A stretch of 64,000 nt of DNA from Bombyx mori (GCF_030269925.1 NC_085128.1:14758501-14822500); one strand, 5' to 3'. Shown: positions 45,601-57,439, counted from the stretch's first letter. Notes: generated from the sequence alone by a model not told the origin. Numbers and translations are program-made.

Positions 45601-45745
45601 AACAATTATCCGAAACCCTTTCCAGTTTTACTAGGACAGGTGGGCGAGCAATGACTCAGCCAGGAGTGTGTGAATTGCTAACAGCAGCCCGAGCATCTCC
45701 GAAGAATACCAAACAGTTCAAGGGCAGTTGCTTCATTCTACCGGG
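45601..45745 (-). mobile_element. Family B retroposon fragment
   Basis: AACCCTTTCCAGTTTTACTA, GACTCAGCCAGGAGTG and CAGCAGCCCGAGCATCTCCG. Confidence 0.5.
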
Positions 45746-45869
45746 AAGCATCTAGTAAACGCCTATCAGATAACATCTACTGCTCTTATTATTATGGACG
45801 TAAAAACTCATTCTAATTGACAACTCGATTAACTGCTTACAGTTTTTTTTTTGTTTTCCTACCTAAGCT

Positions 45870-46370
45870 GATAGCCTTGAGAGGCTATTTCAGCGTAACC
45901 TTAACTAGTAGGTGAGCTCACGGGGCTCAAACCGGAGTGTTGCTAACACTGGCCCTAGCAAGAGCAGTGCTTCGCAGAATCTACCACCGGATCGGAAACG
46001 TGACCCACTGAGAAAATCTGGCGAGAAGCTCAGTCGGCTGTGTCTGTGGGTTAATTCACTCGTCGAGCCCCAAGCGACGGATTCGACGAGAACGATGACC
46101 GGTGCTTGAGGTACCTAAAAGCACCGTTAGTGGATCGAGAGGATCCGAAATGACGTGTTTTGGGCGACGTCGACCGCTTTCCATTCTGTCCGCAGGATCA
46201 GAAATGTAGTTACCGGCGGCCACGATGAGAGCGTTCTCGTATCGTGCCGCTTTATCGAAGTGTCGCTCTACCGGGAAGCATCTAGTACACGCTTACCAGA
46301 TAACATCTACTGCTCTTATTATTGTGAACGTAAAAACTCATTCTAATTGACAACTCGATTAGTTGTTGAC
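45870..46370 (-). mobile_element. Family C retroposon, longest copy
   Basis: AGTAGGTGAGCTCACGGGGC, CTGGCCCTAGCAAGAGCAG, ACGTGACCCACTGAGAAAAT, then GC-rich sequence (GTCGACCGCTTTCCATTC, GTTACCGGCGGCCACGATG). CTACCGGGAAGCATCTAGTA recurs at 45738 and 46270, so about 530 bp is flanked by a roughly 100-bp direct repeat. Confidence 0.55.
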
Positions 46371-47837
46371 AGTTAGATAGCACTTAGTATCGTTTTTAGT
46401 CTTTCAAGATATGTTTGATCGTAAACACCTTGAACCTGCAAATTCACTTTCACTTTTAACTTTCTTACATCCAACATCCTAGTGTTTCAAACCGGATTAT
46501 ATCAAGTCGTTCCGTTTGCGAATTGAATACTATATATACTTCATAATTCGAATTATATTTAAGCGAACGCTTCAAAGGCTTATGTACTGTTGACAGCTTA
46601 GATCGTAATCTTCAAAATTATCTTTGATTAGATTTACAGGTGTTGACAGAGCAGGTTCGAAACAAAAGCGAGAATTAAACAGGTGCTCATTTAACATAAG
46701 ATCTTCAACCATTTCACCAGTCTATGTAATAAATTAAAAACTAATAGAAGCAAACGGTTTTTTTTTTTAAATGCTAATTAAAGTTACTATGGTTCGTAAA
46801 CATTACAGAATGTGTGAAGTTGAAATCTCAATTCGAATGTTTAATGCTTGTCCCGATTCTGAAAGTTTCTAGATTAGAAGGTTTCGTCTTCAAAAACTCT
46901 ATAAATTTAGTAAATTAATCACAAATGAACATGAATTAGTTTGTTATACCAGCTGAAAACATTAGGAAGTATTTTGCTAAATTATACTGCAAAAAAAAAA
47001 CGGAAAAACAAAAAATTATATTTTCGAGTTTTGTTAATACAATATATACGCTAATTTTGACACTTGCACCCATGTTAATCGTGTGCTATTTAAATCGAAA
47101 CATTGTTTTTAAGCATGACGAATGAAAATGTAATCGCCAAAAAATATATGCGACCTTAAGTCTTCATGTTAAATTATTTCAGCTGTTAAATAATTTACTT
47201 AAGCCGTTAAACCAATAAACGTTCAAAGATAATTAAGATAAAGATAATTTTGTAATAAAACGTGTCACGGTTTCTTGTGACACGTTAATCTCAAACTTAT
47301 CTGGGTGATTCCTATGACGTCAGCGACGCAGTTACATATAAAAATGAAATATTTGTGAACCTTAGCCTAATTTTAACTCGGTACACATTATCGTAATAAG
47401 AAAAACGTGTGACTTATTTATTTTTGTCATGTCATTTGTTATTTCTTTTTTTATGGCAATAGTTTTAATGCCCGTTTCAAGTAAAAAGTAGGGAAACTAA
47501 ACACGAGAAAAAATAAACAAAAACAGCAAAAGGAAACAAAAGAGATAAACTAGCTAAAATCAAAATATGTACATAAACATATTAAATCTTAACATTATTA
47601 TTATTGATTATGAAAGGATATTAAAGGATAAATCAAAAGGCAGAAAATTTTAGTCGGAAACGGAACATGTAGTAATTGTAAGGAATTCAAAGAGGAGGTG
47701 CGGTCATATTGGGAACAAGAGAAGAAAATACGGTCGAGGTCACCAATATCTTCTCCAAACTCACAGACATATTTCTTTAATGTTTTCCTCATTAATTGAA
47801 ATAAATTGAAATAAACGATCTGTCAAAAAAAAAGTAC
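46371..47837. other. Gene-free AT-rich DNA with one perfect hairpin
   Basis: 47259-47286 is AACGTGTCAC, 8-nt loop, GTGACACGTT. Nothing else is recognised; the antisense frame 47792-47601 has no domain. Confidence 0.45.
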
Positions 47838-47838
47838 T

Positions 47839-48265
47839 TTAAAAAAACTAAAAAACGTGCTTTATATTATATAAAATTCAACAAAAAAATAGATAATAAA
47901 ATTTAATTATTTATTTAATTATTAAATTTAATTTGAAAATAGTGTAAAAAAATATATATTTTATTTAAAAAAAGCGTGGGATTCATAGTGTTATTAGTTA
48001 TTCTATTATGTTATTATTTTCTATTTTATTGTTGAATTTTATATAAATCGTGTTTTTTTAGTTTTTTTAAACTATTATTTATTATTAATTTTTTAGTTTA
48101 ATTTCAATTTTTTCAATTTTTTTAAAATACTGAATTGTCATCGGTCCTCGATAAATCTACAAAGTTTGAATGAAATCTAGCCGTTTAAAGTGGGTCAAAA
48201 TCGCGTCTATAGGAGTCAGTTACAAACACACATACAAGTGAAGCTAATATAAAGCGTGTAAAAAA
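47839..48265. repeat. Foldback repeat related to 63029-63343
   Basis: The left arm (AAAAAAACTAAAAAACGTGC, then TATATAAAATTCAAC) recurs inverted at about 48033-48073. Beyond it, GAATGAAATCTAGCCGTTTA and AACACACATACAAGTGAAGC are shared with the second copy. Confidence 0.6.
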
Positions 48266-48557
48266 GGATCAGTAGAAACTTTTAAAAGAGTTCTGTATAT
48301 TAGAAATAATTTCGACCAAAAACATAGAGAACGAAGTAGAGCAGCAATAATAAAAAAATAAAAACGATCTAAAAAGATTTTAATACGACACGGATTGTCA
48401 TCTTCCGTTAGCCTAGCGCGTTTTTTGTCTTGCAACAGATTACTTTGTTACATTTTTAAACTGTAGACGGACAGATTAGCTCACATCTCGTTTGAAGTTA
48501 ACATGAAACTATTACCGTTCGCGGACCGGCATCCACTGTTCTGCCTATATATGTCAC

Positions 48558-48835
48558 GAACGTTTTTATGGCCATTGTAGGCAGGCCATTGTCGCCCGTG
48601 GACTTCAGCAATGCTAGAGGCAGAGTCAAGCCACTGCCTAACGTTAAGTACTTTCCACAAGCCTTGTTTCAAGAAGGACATGGGCATAGCGCCAGGGAAA
48701 CACCGTGGAGGGGAGCTCATATCAAAGCCGGATGGTACGTGTAAAAAAGATCTCTGGAAACGCACTGTGGATGAACGCAGTGACCCCAGGTAATGATAGG
48801 AACAACGGATGAACTCTGCTCCGGTCGTGGTCTCC
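48558..48835 (-). mobile_element. Family A LINE 3' end
   Basis: The antisense frame 48882-48481 still shows SLRSSTVRFQRSFL and SFLKQGLWKVL with EVHGRQ, decayed by frameshift. Confidence 0.7.
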
Positions 48836-48839
48836 TCAA

Positions 48840-50026
48840 CAAAAAGGAATATTTTGTTGTAAATTTTAATTTTATTGTACACGTGCTTTTAGATTTTTAA
48901 AAGCCTTCATTAATGTCGTAATTAACCATGTTTCCTTGTAAACATGTATTTAATGGATTTAAGAGAAATCGCATCGTTGAACACGCATCATTATTGAATT
49001 GTGATATGTACTTATAATAACAATACGACGTAGTACCGCATTGATACTGGATATCAATATTTTGTACTTGCTTCAGCAGTACATATACTACTATATTTAA
49101 AGGTATTTAAAAAATATTCCGGCCTTCTTCAGGGCTAGCCTTGTCGTTAATGACATATTTATTTATTAAATATATAATATTTACATATATTTACTGCTAT
49201 ATAAATATATATTACGAACAACACACACACTCGTGAACACACTCCGAATTTCGCATTAATACATTTTGAAATTAAGTGCTAAGTGTGTCTCGAACCTGCG
49301 ACTCTTGCTTAATACCGCTGAGCAACGCGCACTTCTAACGCAAGTGTTGTCATAACAATAAAATTGTAGAGCATATTTTGTTTGTGGAAAATACGTGTAG
49401 CCACATTAAAATTCTTAATTCACACTACCAATTTTATTCCAATGTCATTTTAAATTCAAAATTCCAATTTTTAAATATCAAAAATGTTTCTGTATTTATG
49501 TTCATCTCGTATATTTTTTAAAAAGATCCGATCGTTTTTCGAAGTGCCCAGCCGTTTGTGCGTAAGTCAAAATTACTCATTTATACACGAAAGGCACTTA
49601 CTTATAAAAATTTTTGCATGATTTTTGGTTTGAATTAAAAAAAAAAAGTAACACAGAAATTTGTTTACCTTTATCGTCAGCAGCCACAAAAAAACAAAAT
49701 TAAGTACTGCTTGTGAACACACGCGATTTTGTATTGAAAATCAGTCGCCACTAGCGACTGTCGCGGCGAACGAAAGACGACTGAAAGATCTAAAAGGCTT
49801 TGTCGCGACTCGCGTCACGCTACGGACATCGAACGCATGAACGGGTTAAGATGCGGACTCGTGTAGATTTCTCCAAATCACTACGGAGATTGTGCGTGCG
49901 TAATTGCGTCCGCTAGTTTGGACGCATATTTTACGATTTATGACCAACATCAGTTTTACATTTTTGGTCTTAGAGAGTTTGCAGTTGACTTGAATCGCAA
50001 GTGCAATTCGCAAATTTATAAACAAA
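48840..50026. other. Gene-free DNA
   Basis: A decayed tRNA-type SINE may occupy 49150-49330 (GTGTCTCGAACCTGCGACTC). 49741-49759 is a hairpin (CAGTCGC, loop, GCGACTG) opening a GC-richer patch to 49920. No gene. Confidence 0.4.
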
Positions 50027-50448
50027 CTAGCTGACCCGGCAAACGTTGCTTTGCCATATATAAGATTTCTAGGGAATTTCTAGTGTAGAAAAAAAAACTA
50101 ACTTATTGTAAGTGTGTAAGCACGTGGTAAATTAGTGAAAGAGGCATGTAACGCCGTGAACGATGAGGGAATATAAAAATAACAAAACCTCATTCAACCA
50201 TTATAACAAATTCCTCATTCAAAGCCCTCCTCAAAAGCTTCATTATAACAAAAAAAAAATACCAAAAAATTTAAAATAAATGTTACGCGTGGACAACTCT
50301 TATCACTTAGGGGTATGAAAAATAGATAGAAGCCGATTCTCAGATCTACTGAACATGCATATAAAGTTTCATAAAAATCGGTCAAACCGTTTCAGAGGAG
50401 TATGGTAACTAACATTGTGACACGAGAATTTTATATAAACTAATAAGT
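50027..50448 (-). mobile_element. Non-autonomous Helitron
   Basis: On the minus strand it ends AACGTTTGCCGGGTCAGCTAG-T. The 5' end lies near AATTCTCGTGTCACAATG. Confidence 0.68.
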
Positions 50449-50524
50449 TACAGTAACGAATTGTTCCAAAATTTTCGTAGGTATCTACATTATCAACACT
50501 TATATTTAATACGTTGCAAGAGCT

Positions 50525-51260
50525 ATCATCACGGGTAGACATAAGGGTTTTTTTTCCCTACGTGTCTGCCAGTCTGGACACGAGACTGAGCGAGGCACTT
50601 CGCTGTGCCACTGAGCGACAAATGTAAGTGGCTACAGATCACAAGACAAGGTTTTTTGGACGAAGGCATCACTGATGACCCGGAGGCCTATCCAGTTTGA
50701 CCAGAATGGGTGGGCGAGCAGATTAAGAGCAAGAAAAGGCCTTAGGCGGGCGCACGGACATCACTTCTCCCCCTCTCAAAATCCCCCCAACAGCATACTC
50801 ACTCCTGCCCTGTGTGGCAGGGAGCTTCTGCCCGGATAGTGGGGTTCGCCCTGAAGCCCGTTCCGTGCCTCCGTAAGGGGCTACGACGACCCCAGTAAGT
50901 AACACGATGTTCAGTAACGAGCGAATAATTAGAGGAAGAGGAGGAGTCAGTCAGTAGCGTCGAAGGGCGATTGGTGTTCTGTCTTGCTTGGTGGGCTAGT
51001 TTATGGGGCTCAGCTTTTTTTTTATATCGATGGGGAACCCCAGTTTTTACGGATACCCTGCCGTCGGGGGTCGGACCGGGTTTTGTCGGACTTCGCGCCT
51101 CCAGTGGAAAACCGAGAGAGATCCGGATGCCACGTGGCCGCACCGATAGCAGTCGTGACTGCGGTCAACCGACGACGGGCACAGGGCGCCCTCCAGCCTG
51201 AAAGAATTGAACGATAGCACCGAATTATCGGAGACTCGTTGAATGTAAAAATTGTGGCAG
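50525..51260. other. GC-rich island, LINE-like
   Basis: Includes a family B piece at 50678-50722 (GGAGGCCTATCCAGTTTGAC), then GC-rich sequence with overlapping open frames on both strands (50723-51217) that code for nothing recognisable. It resembles the untranslated part of a GC-rich LINE, and no spliced gene is evident. Confidence 0.4.
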
Positions 51261-51447
51261 GAACTCGTTAAATAAATACGGCGGCGTAAAATATAAATAT
51301 AATTGTTTTATTGCCATGAGTGAATGAGGTCGCAGACCATTAGGACAATTGCTTGTTGTTTTATTGTGACTTAAATTTTAGTGTGAGAGCTTCACGTACC
51401 AGTAGTATTGCGAGAATATAATATAATTTAAATTGTAAATAGACTGC

Positions 51448-51787
51448 TTTAACAAAAACCGACTTCAAATAAAAAAAAAGATATTCCAAAACAAATTAAT
51501 ATACACTAAAAACAAGAATCATTGAAATCGGTTGACGTGATATTGAGTTATTGGGTTATTCATATATTTGTCGCGCACGTACTTAATGCAAATTTAATAC
51601 TTATATGGTTTTCTCATGGATACCATTATCAAAACTGGACTAAGTTGAAATGGGACCACTCAGCTTTCTAATACAAAAAGAAACATCAAAATCGATTCAC
51701 CCAGTCAAAGGTTGTGAGGTAACAAACTTAAAAAAAACATACAGTCGAATTGAGAACCTCCTCCTTTTTTGAAGTCAGTTAAAAAGT
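51448..51787. repeat. Short element with inverted ends
   Basis: AACCGACTTCAAA near 51457 and its inverse TTTGAAGTCAGTT near the right end bound a 340-bp non-coding element containing GAATTGAGAACCTCCTCC, a common moth repeat. Confidence 0.6.
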
Positions 51788-52152
51788 GAAAATACGTGCG
51801 TTGAATTCACGATCCAGAAGTTATTTTATAATATTTAGATTAGAAGTTTAAGTGCGTTAAATTTTTTATTGATAAATTTTATGGAATATATAAGCTTAAA
51901 AACTAAAAAAAATACACTTAAATAATAAATCAAACTAATAACTCATTTATTTCACCTTTCTATCGTGATCTGGTCAGAATGTTAGAGCGTAGCTGTAAAA
52001 TTATTATATTATCGTCATCGATACATGATACCTTTTCAAGTTACTTGGATCTTGTATTGTTGAAAATGAGATTTCAATTATATCGTTACGTTTAAATAAA
52101 CACATACAAACCAAAGTAATAAGAGTATATTAAAAATGTGAATTTATTTGAA
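51788..52152. other. Gene-free AT-rich DNA
   Basis: No feature seen. Confidence 0.4.
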
Positions 52153-52570
52153 CTAGAGGTACCGCAGTAGTCGAAATTCGACAATAATTAATTGGAATTG
52201 TAAGTTTGTACACTATTATGATTGTATTTTATACTTCTATAATCACAAATTTCGCCAAGACTACACTATAAAAAATATTAACAAAGACAAACCATATTCT
52301 ATTCTCAATTTGACAACAGACGTCAAGAACAAAAGTTTGACAATGAATAGTATGCATTCGTGTGTGCGTCAAATAGTATGCTAGGTATGTAGTGTGTGTA
52401 ATGTTTTCTTTATTGTTTTAATGTATCTTTTATGCATTTTAAAAAAAATATTAGCATTGTGCACTTCTTCTCTATATTCTCTATAAGTGTGGAAAATTTC
52501 ATACTCCTCCGTCCGCGCAATTTTCTTAAAAAGGGATACAAAGTTTTTGCTTCACGTATTAATATATAGA
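52153..52570 (-). mobile_element. Non-autonomous Helitron
   Basis: On the minus strand it starts TCTATATATTAATACGTGAA and ends GGTACCTCTAG-T. Third copy of the 13006 and 17259 family. Confidence 0.78.
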
Positions 52571-52748
52571 TTCCTCAACTTCTATTGCAAGCAATAGTAC
52601 TTTACAGTTTCTATCATCGTAGAAAAGCTAAGACCTGAACCGTTTTTTTAGTTTAAATCATAACCATTCATATTTTAACTAAACAATAACTGAAATCGGT
52701 TTAGGTTTTATACGATACATATTAGAAACGACATACATAGGAACAAAC

Positions 52749-52985
52749 TGGTGGTAGGAACTCTTCGGTCCGCACGGGTGGGTACCAGCACCCTGCCTAT
52801 TTCTGCCGTGAAGCAGTAATGCGTTTCGGTTTGAAGGGTGGGGCAGCCGTTGTAACTATACTTGACACCTTAGTACTTATATCTCAAGGTGGGTGGCGCA
52901 TTTACGTTGTAGATGTCTATGGGCTCCAGTAACCGCTCAACACCAGGTGGGCTGTGACCTTGCTCACCAAGGTCTAAGCACTAAA
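52749..52985 (+). mobile_element. Bm1-type SINE, head-less
   Basis: ACTGGTGGTAGGAACTCTTC to GGTCTAAGCACTAAAAT. Confidence 0.8.
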
Positions 52986-53127
52986 ATATTATAAATATAA
53001 ATTATTAAATTATAATTATTTAATTACGTAATTATAAATACGGCTCGCGAAAATCGAATAAAATAATAACAGCATAAGATAAAAATAAAACTCTAGAAAA
53101 AAAATTACAAACATTATACCAGACTCA

Positions 53128-53133
53128 TTTATT
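53128..53133 (-). terminator. Candidate poly(A) signal of ELOVL gene 3
   Basis: On the minus strand AATAAA begins 6 nt after the TGA stop, which would give a very short 3' UTR. AT-rich sequence further downstream could hold other signals. Confidence 0.4.
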
Positions 53134-53139
53134 AAAAAT

Positions 53140-56100
53140 TCAAAGTCCCTTTAACAATCGCTCCCCGCCTAACTTATTTCCCACATTTAAATCGTTCGCT
53201 TTCCTCTCCTTTCTAACTCTGTAGCTCTGAACGTAGAATTTCATGAACAATAAGAAAAAGGAGCAAATAAGTGACACGCAGAAGTAATGGAAAAACGTTG
53301 GTAGAGGACAAGGCGTCAACTTCTGCTGGTAGTGCAGGTGGGAAGTAACTAAGACGAACTGCACCTGTAAATTTTAGTTTATTATTAAACTAGCTTTTGC
53401 CCGCGACTTCGTCCGCGTGGAATAGTTCACAAATAATGCTTTATTTTAGAACAAATTTGGTTAGCATAAAAAACATTATAGTAAGACAACCTTAACATAT
53501 AGACATGTACTGTCGCGGACTTTTTTTTAGATCTTTTAATGAGGAATAATTCTGTCATACATTATTTTAGCGAAATTTTAACCGTTTCCGGGAGCTCTCA
53601 AAAGGGAAAAAAACCCGATTTTGAAACATTCTTTATTGGTGCTCCGCTTGTATTGGTCTTAGCGTGATGTTATATAACCTATAGCCTTCCTCGATAAATA
53701 GGCTATCTAACACTGAAAGAATTTTTCTGCTCTGTTCTGTGATTTTGGCGATCTCTCCAATTTTACACCCATTACTCTCGACGGAGCACCTTTGCCGTAC
53801 GTCAAGACTGTCGATACCTAGGGTCTGTTATCCAAAGGAAGGTGAACAGGAGCGTACTATGAATTGACACAGGATGGATGAATGGCGGCAGGTCACGGGC
53901 ACCACATGTGACTCACACATTTCTCTTTCCCTAAAAGGGAAGATATATAAAACCTTAATAAGGCCTGCCGTCTTACATGAATCAGCTTGTTGGACCGCTA
54001 AAATGGCGGATGAAAAGCAGCAGAGATGCGAATATTGCGATGGATGTGTGTAGCAACGAGAATGAATATAATACGGAATTAATACGTTAGAGGAAGTCTG
54101 AAAGTGGCACCCACAGGTCCAACACAGACTGTCACAACAGAGAAGTTGAGAAGTGCGCGTTTGGGATGGAATGGACATGTGATGAGACGAAATGAAAATG
54201 AGGTTAGTAAGAAATTGTTAACTAAGAATGTAGAATGATATAGAGGAAGAGGTAGACCTAAGAAGAAATGGATGGATTGCGTGAAAGACGATATGTGTAA
54301 GAAGGGAGTGAGCGAAGAAATGGTCTATGATAGAGGAGTATGAAAAGAGAAAACATGTTGCGCCGATCCCAGGTGACTGGGAGAAGGGCAGGAGAATGAT
54401 GAATGTTGGACGGTTTGATGTTTTTGACAATTAACTTGAAAATACTAGTTTTTTGAACCTCTAACCTTAACTGAATTAGGAATCCTGAGCCTCTTTGGAT
54501 CACTAATAAAAGTCTCCGAAGAATTAATATATCAGTTGCTGGATATACAAACTTACCAGTTGCACCTTAGTCAAATGTTTCTTCCACCAAACAAACTTAG
54601 CATACTTCGGGCCCAGAGACGATATCCCATAATAAGCATACATCAGCACATGAACGAAGCTATTCAACATGCCAACCACCACAAAGTGATCTGCGGGATG
54701 GTACATTAAATGGAGCCAGGTCCAAGTCACCATGGTGTTGTGGTGGTAAAGATGAAGGAAAGTCACTTGGTTGTCTTTCTTTCTCAGAACGAAGAACACT
54801 GTATCTAGTAGATCAAGGTGCTTTGCTATGAAATATGGATAGATTTCTTTGATAACCTGAAACAAAAATAATTGTGTTCTTGAATTATTACCATGCTAAT
54901 AAACAAGTGGCAAACTTCAGAATCATTTCAAATATATTTTAAAGAGGGACACGTCATTGTGCTTAATACTAAGCTGTTTGTTAGAGATTATTTCTAGAGT
55001 TTGATGGCATTCAAAACAAAATGTCTGGAAACGCATTATACATGAGTGCCATTATACAAAATACTTTAGAGTATTAATTACTCCATTGCCGGGTGTTGCG
55101 CTACTCAAAAGGATATGACAGAACCATATCAAACGAAACTACAAACCATTGAACATTATCATTTTGTTTTTTATGTAGTTGTTACCGGAACCCATAGACA
55201 TCTACAACGTAAATGCCGCCACCCACCTTGAGATATGAATTCTAAAGTCTCAATATAGTTACAACGGCTACCCACCCTTCAAACCGATACGCATTACTGC
55301 TTCGTGGTTGAAATAGGCGGGGTGGTGGTACCTAACCGTGTGGACTCACAAGAGGTCTTATCACCAGACATCATCATGATCGACCCGCAGAAGTCCACCA
55401 CTAGACATAGGCCTCTCCCAAGGTACCATACACCAAAATGACCGGTCTTGTATAGCCTGCATCCAGCGAATTCCCACGACCTTTAATTGGAAGACCAAGA
55501 TAATCAATATGGCCTGAAGGCTTGCAAGATTGAAGTGGCAGTGGGTTAAGCAGATTACCCGAAAGACGACCCCGCATCCGAAAACGGTGCGTGGATTGGT
55601 CTTCCACGAGGTGAACTGGCGACTTGCTAAGCCATTGGACCTGGATTACTGAAATCAATCCATAAGTTCAATCGTTTCAAAAATTCAGTGACACCAGGAT
55701 TATCTATGTGATAATAAATAAGATTAATTTTTTATCATAAATAATACTTTGAGATTGACACCGCATACTGTCAGGTTGTAAAATGGATATAGAAGTTATT
55801 ATACTCCTTCAATCAGCACACTTGGAAGGTAAAACTAAGCATATTTTACTAACCGCTTGTAAATCTTCACCTTTGGGACATCTTTTTGTGATCACACCGT
55901 AACTTAGAATATACCTGGAATACTGTAAAAATAGTAAAAATTACAACACTAACAAAATTGTCTTGGATGGGATCACTGGATATTTAATTCTCTAAGCAGA
56001 AAGAAAGACTATCTGGTCATCAATAGTTGCCGGAAATAAAACATATACATATTATTATGTCGCTACCATCTTAATAAATAAAGTTGAATTCTCAAACTGG

Positions 56101-57197
56101 AAGAAAAGGCAGTAACTACAGTTTATAGACAGTTTCTATGTTTCTTTACGTGGCTCCTATTTGAAAAAACAGAGCAATCTGGCAATGTGACCCGCTATTT
56201 TTTATCTTAAGGAAATTACATTAAGTATTTCCTTTGTGTTACATTTTATTTTTTTAAAGCCTTCATATAAATTTGGAAGTTAAAAATACCGGGTTAAAAA
56301 ATAACATAACGATTCTTATAACACACAGCTTGAAAGGTGTGTAGTGGTTTTTTTTTTAAGCTCGTGCTCCTGTTCATTAAATAATTGCAATATCATCTTC
56401 ATAGCGATATGAAAACGATGGATAATAATTTATAGTCAATTGATCGTATGGTATAAAGCAAAATATTTGTCTTCAAGGAATAAACATTAGAATTAGTCGG
56501 TATGCAATTATAGCTAGTCATATTTCCTGTTAATTGAGAATTAAAGGAACCTATAAACACCAAAATGCGCATAAAGATTGTCTCATTCTTAACATCGGAA
56601 CGAATTACTTCTTCGCTGCAGAAATAAACAGAAATAGAATATTGTACTCATTAAATCTCACGACTACTAAGATGAATATTTATCATTAAATCTGCAAACT
56701 GAAATACACTCACAATAAAAACCAAATAAGCAGAGAAAGCGACTTGAAAACAGTTGTAAAACAAAAGCAAGCTCTTCAGTTTGTAAGGTTCGCGTTGCTT
56801 CATGAACGACGGTAGTATTTTTACGACTAAAGCCAAGTAGACAGACAGGACTATGGCCAGGCCAAATATGGTCTCTGATAATGACCATGTTTGGATAACG
56901 CGATCTGAAAAAGAAAATTTGAGCTATGTATATGTAGACATTCAAAATTAGTGTTAATTACGTTGTAAATGTCTATGGGCTCCACCACGTAACACCGGGT
57001 GGGCTGTGAGCTCGTCCACCCATCTAAGCAATAAAAAATAAAAACTGATACCCATTATAAAAAAGAGTCGACAATTCAAGTTAAGTTTCATCATAACGAA
57101 GTAAAAGTAATAAAAAAATGCAAACTGATGTTAATAACTTCAACTTACTACCATTTTGATAGTTCACAAGATCTTCCAATATCACTTCATAGCCCAT
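53140..57197 (-). CDS. ELOVL fatty-acid elongase, gene 3 (complete, 277 aa)
   Basis: Complete ELO-family elongase in five coding exons on the minus strand: 57197-57149, 56904-56714, 55922-55854, 54856-54557 and 53364-53140. Total is 834 nt with TGA, 277 residues. The first donor is placed at GTAAGT (57148-57143) rather than the weaker GTAGTA four bases earlier on the transcript. Motifs: KHLDLLDT at 115-122, HLYHH at 138-142, NSFVHVLMYAYY at 168-179, and TKVQLVQ at 199-205. Two departures from the family pattern are visible: aspartate replaces the usual glutamate in KxxELxDT, and the histidine box continues HHNTMV instead of HHTVM. The lumenal-loop exon (69 nt) is short and poorly conserved. 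The C-terminus has no dilysine signal. Intron lengths are 244, 791, 997 and 1192 nt; intron 4 holds an RTE-type LINE relic and intron 1 a Bm1 tail. No disabling mutation is seen. Confidence 0.93.
53390..53780 (-). mobile_element. Non-autonomous Helitron in ELOVL gene 3 intron 4
   Basis: On the minus strand it ends GACGAAGTCGCGGGCAAAAG then CTAG. CTCGATAAATAGGCTATC and CACTGAAAGAATTTTT inside are typical of this moth family. The 3' terminus is 26 nt from the last exon of gene 3. Confidence 0.68.
53838..54420 (+). pseudogene. RTE-type LINE ORF end, decayed
   Basis: Across frames the plus strand still reads KGRYIKPLIRPAVL, RPAVLHESACWTAKMADEKQ, WNGHVMRRNENEVSKKLLT, GRGRPKKKWMDCVKDDMCKK and EKTCCADPR, the conserved C-terminus of moth RTE-like LINE ORFs. 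Multiple frameshifts. Antisense in the intron of ELOVL gene 3. Confidence 0.75.
55179..55368 (-). mobile_element. Bm1-type SINE, truncated
   Basis: GTTACCGGAACCCATAGACA to CAAGAGGTCTTATCACCAG, in gene 3 intron 3. Confidence 0.75.
55372..55670 (-). mobile_element. RTE-type LINE 3' end
   Basis: CATCATCATGATCGACCCGC, CACCACTAGACATAGGCCTC and AGCCTGCATCCAGCGAATTC. The sense version of the terminus is at 59478-59592. Confidence 0.6.
56957..57048 (+). mobile_element. Bm1-type SINE, 3' stub
   Basis: TTACGTTGTAAATGTCTATG to TCTAAGCAATAAAAAATAAA. It occupies over a third of the 244-nt intron 1 of ELOVL gene 3. Confidence 0.75.
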
Positions 57198-57439
57198 AGC
57201 TATTTCAAGCCCAAAACACGAGTCTAAGCTTCTCCAATTCACTACATCAACTGATCGATGCTAAGCCAGCATAGTTTAGGTTTAATTGAATAGAAAATGA
57301 ATCGGGGCATACGAAAATAGTTGATTGAGGATTGTATTCAAATGTAACCTAAATTTATTTGCTGTCATTGCCCGGAATACGGCGATATAACGTTATTTGT
57401 GTTTTAGTAACATAACTTAACCGTTCATTACTCATAGAT

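Noticed and set aside
45912..46109. 65-residue coding frame
   Set aside because: It falls inside the dispersed family C retroposon and has no domain or splice support.
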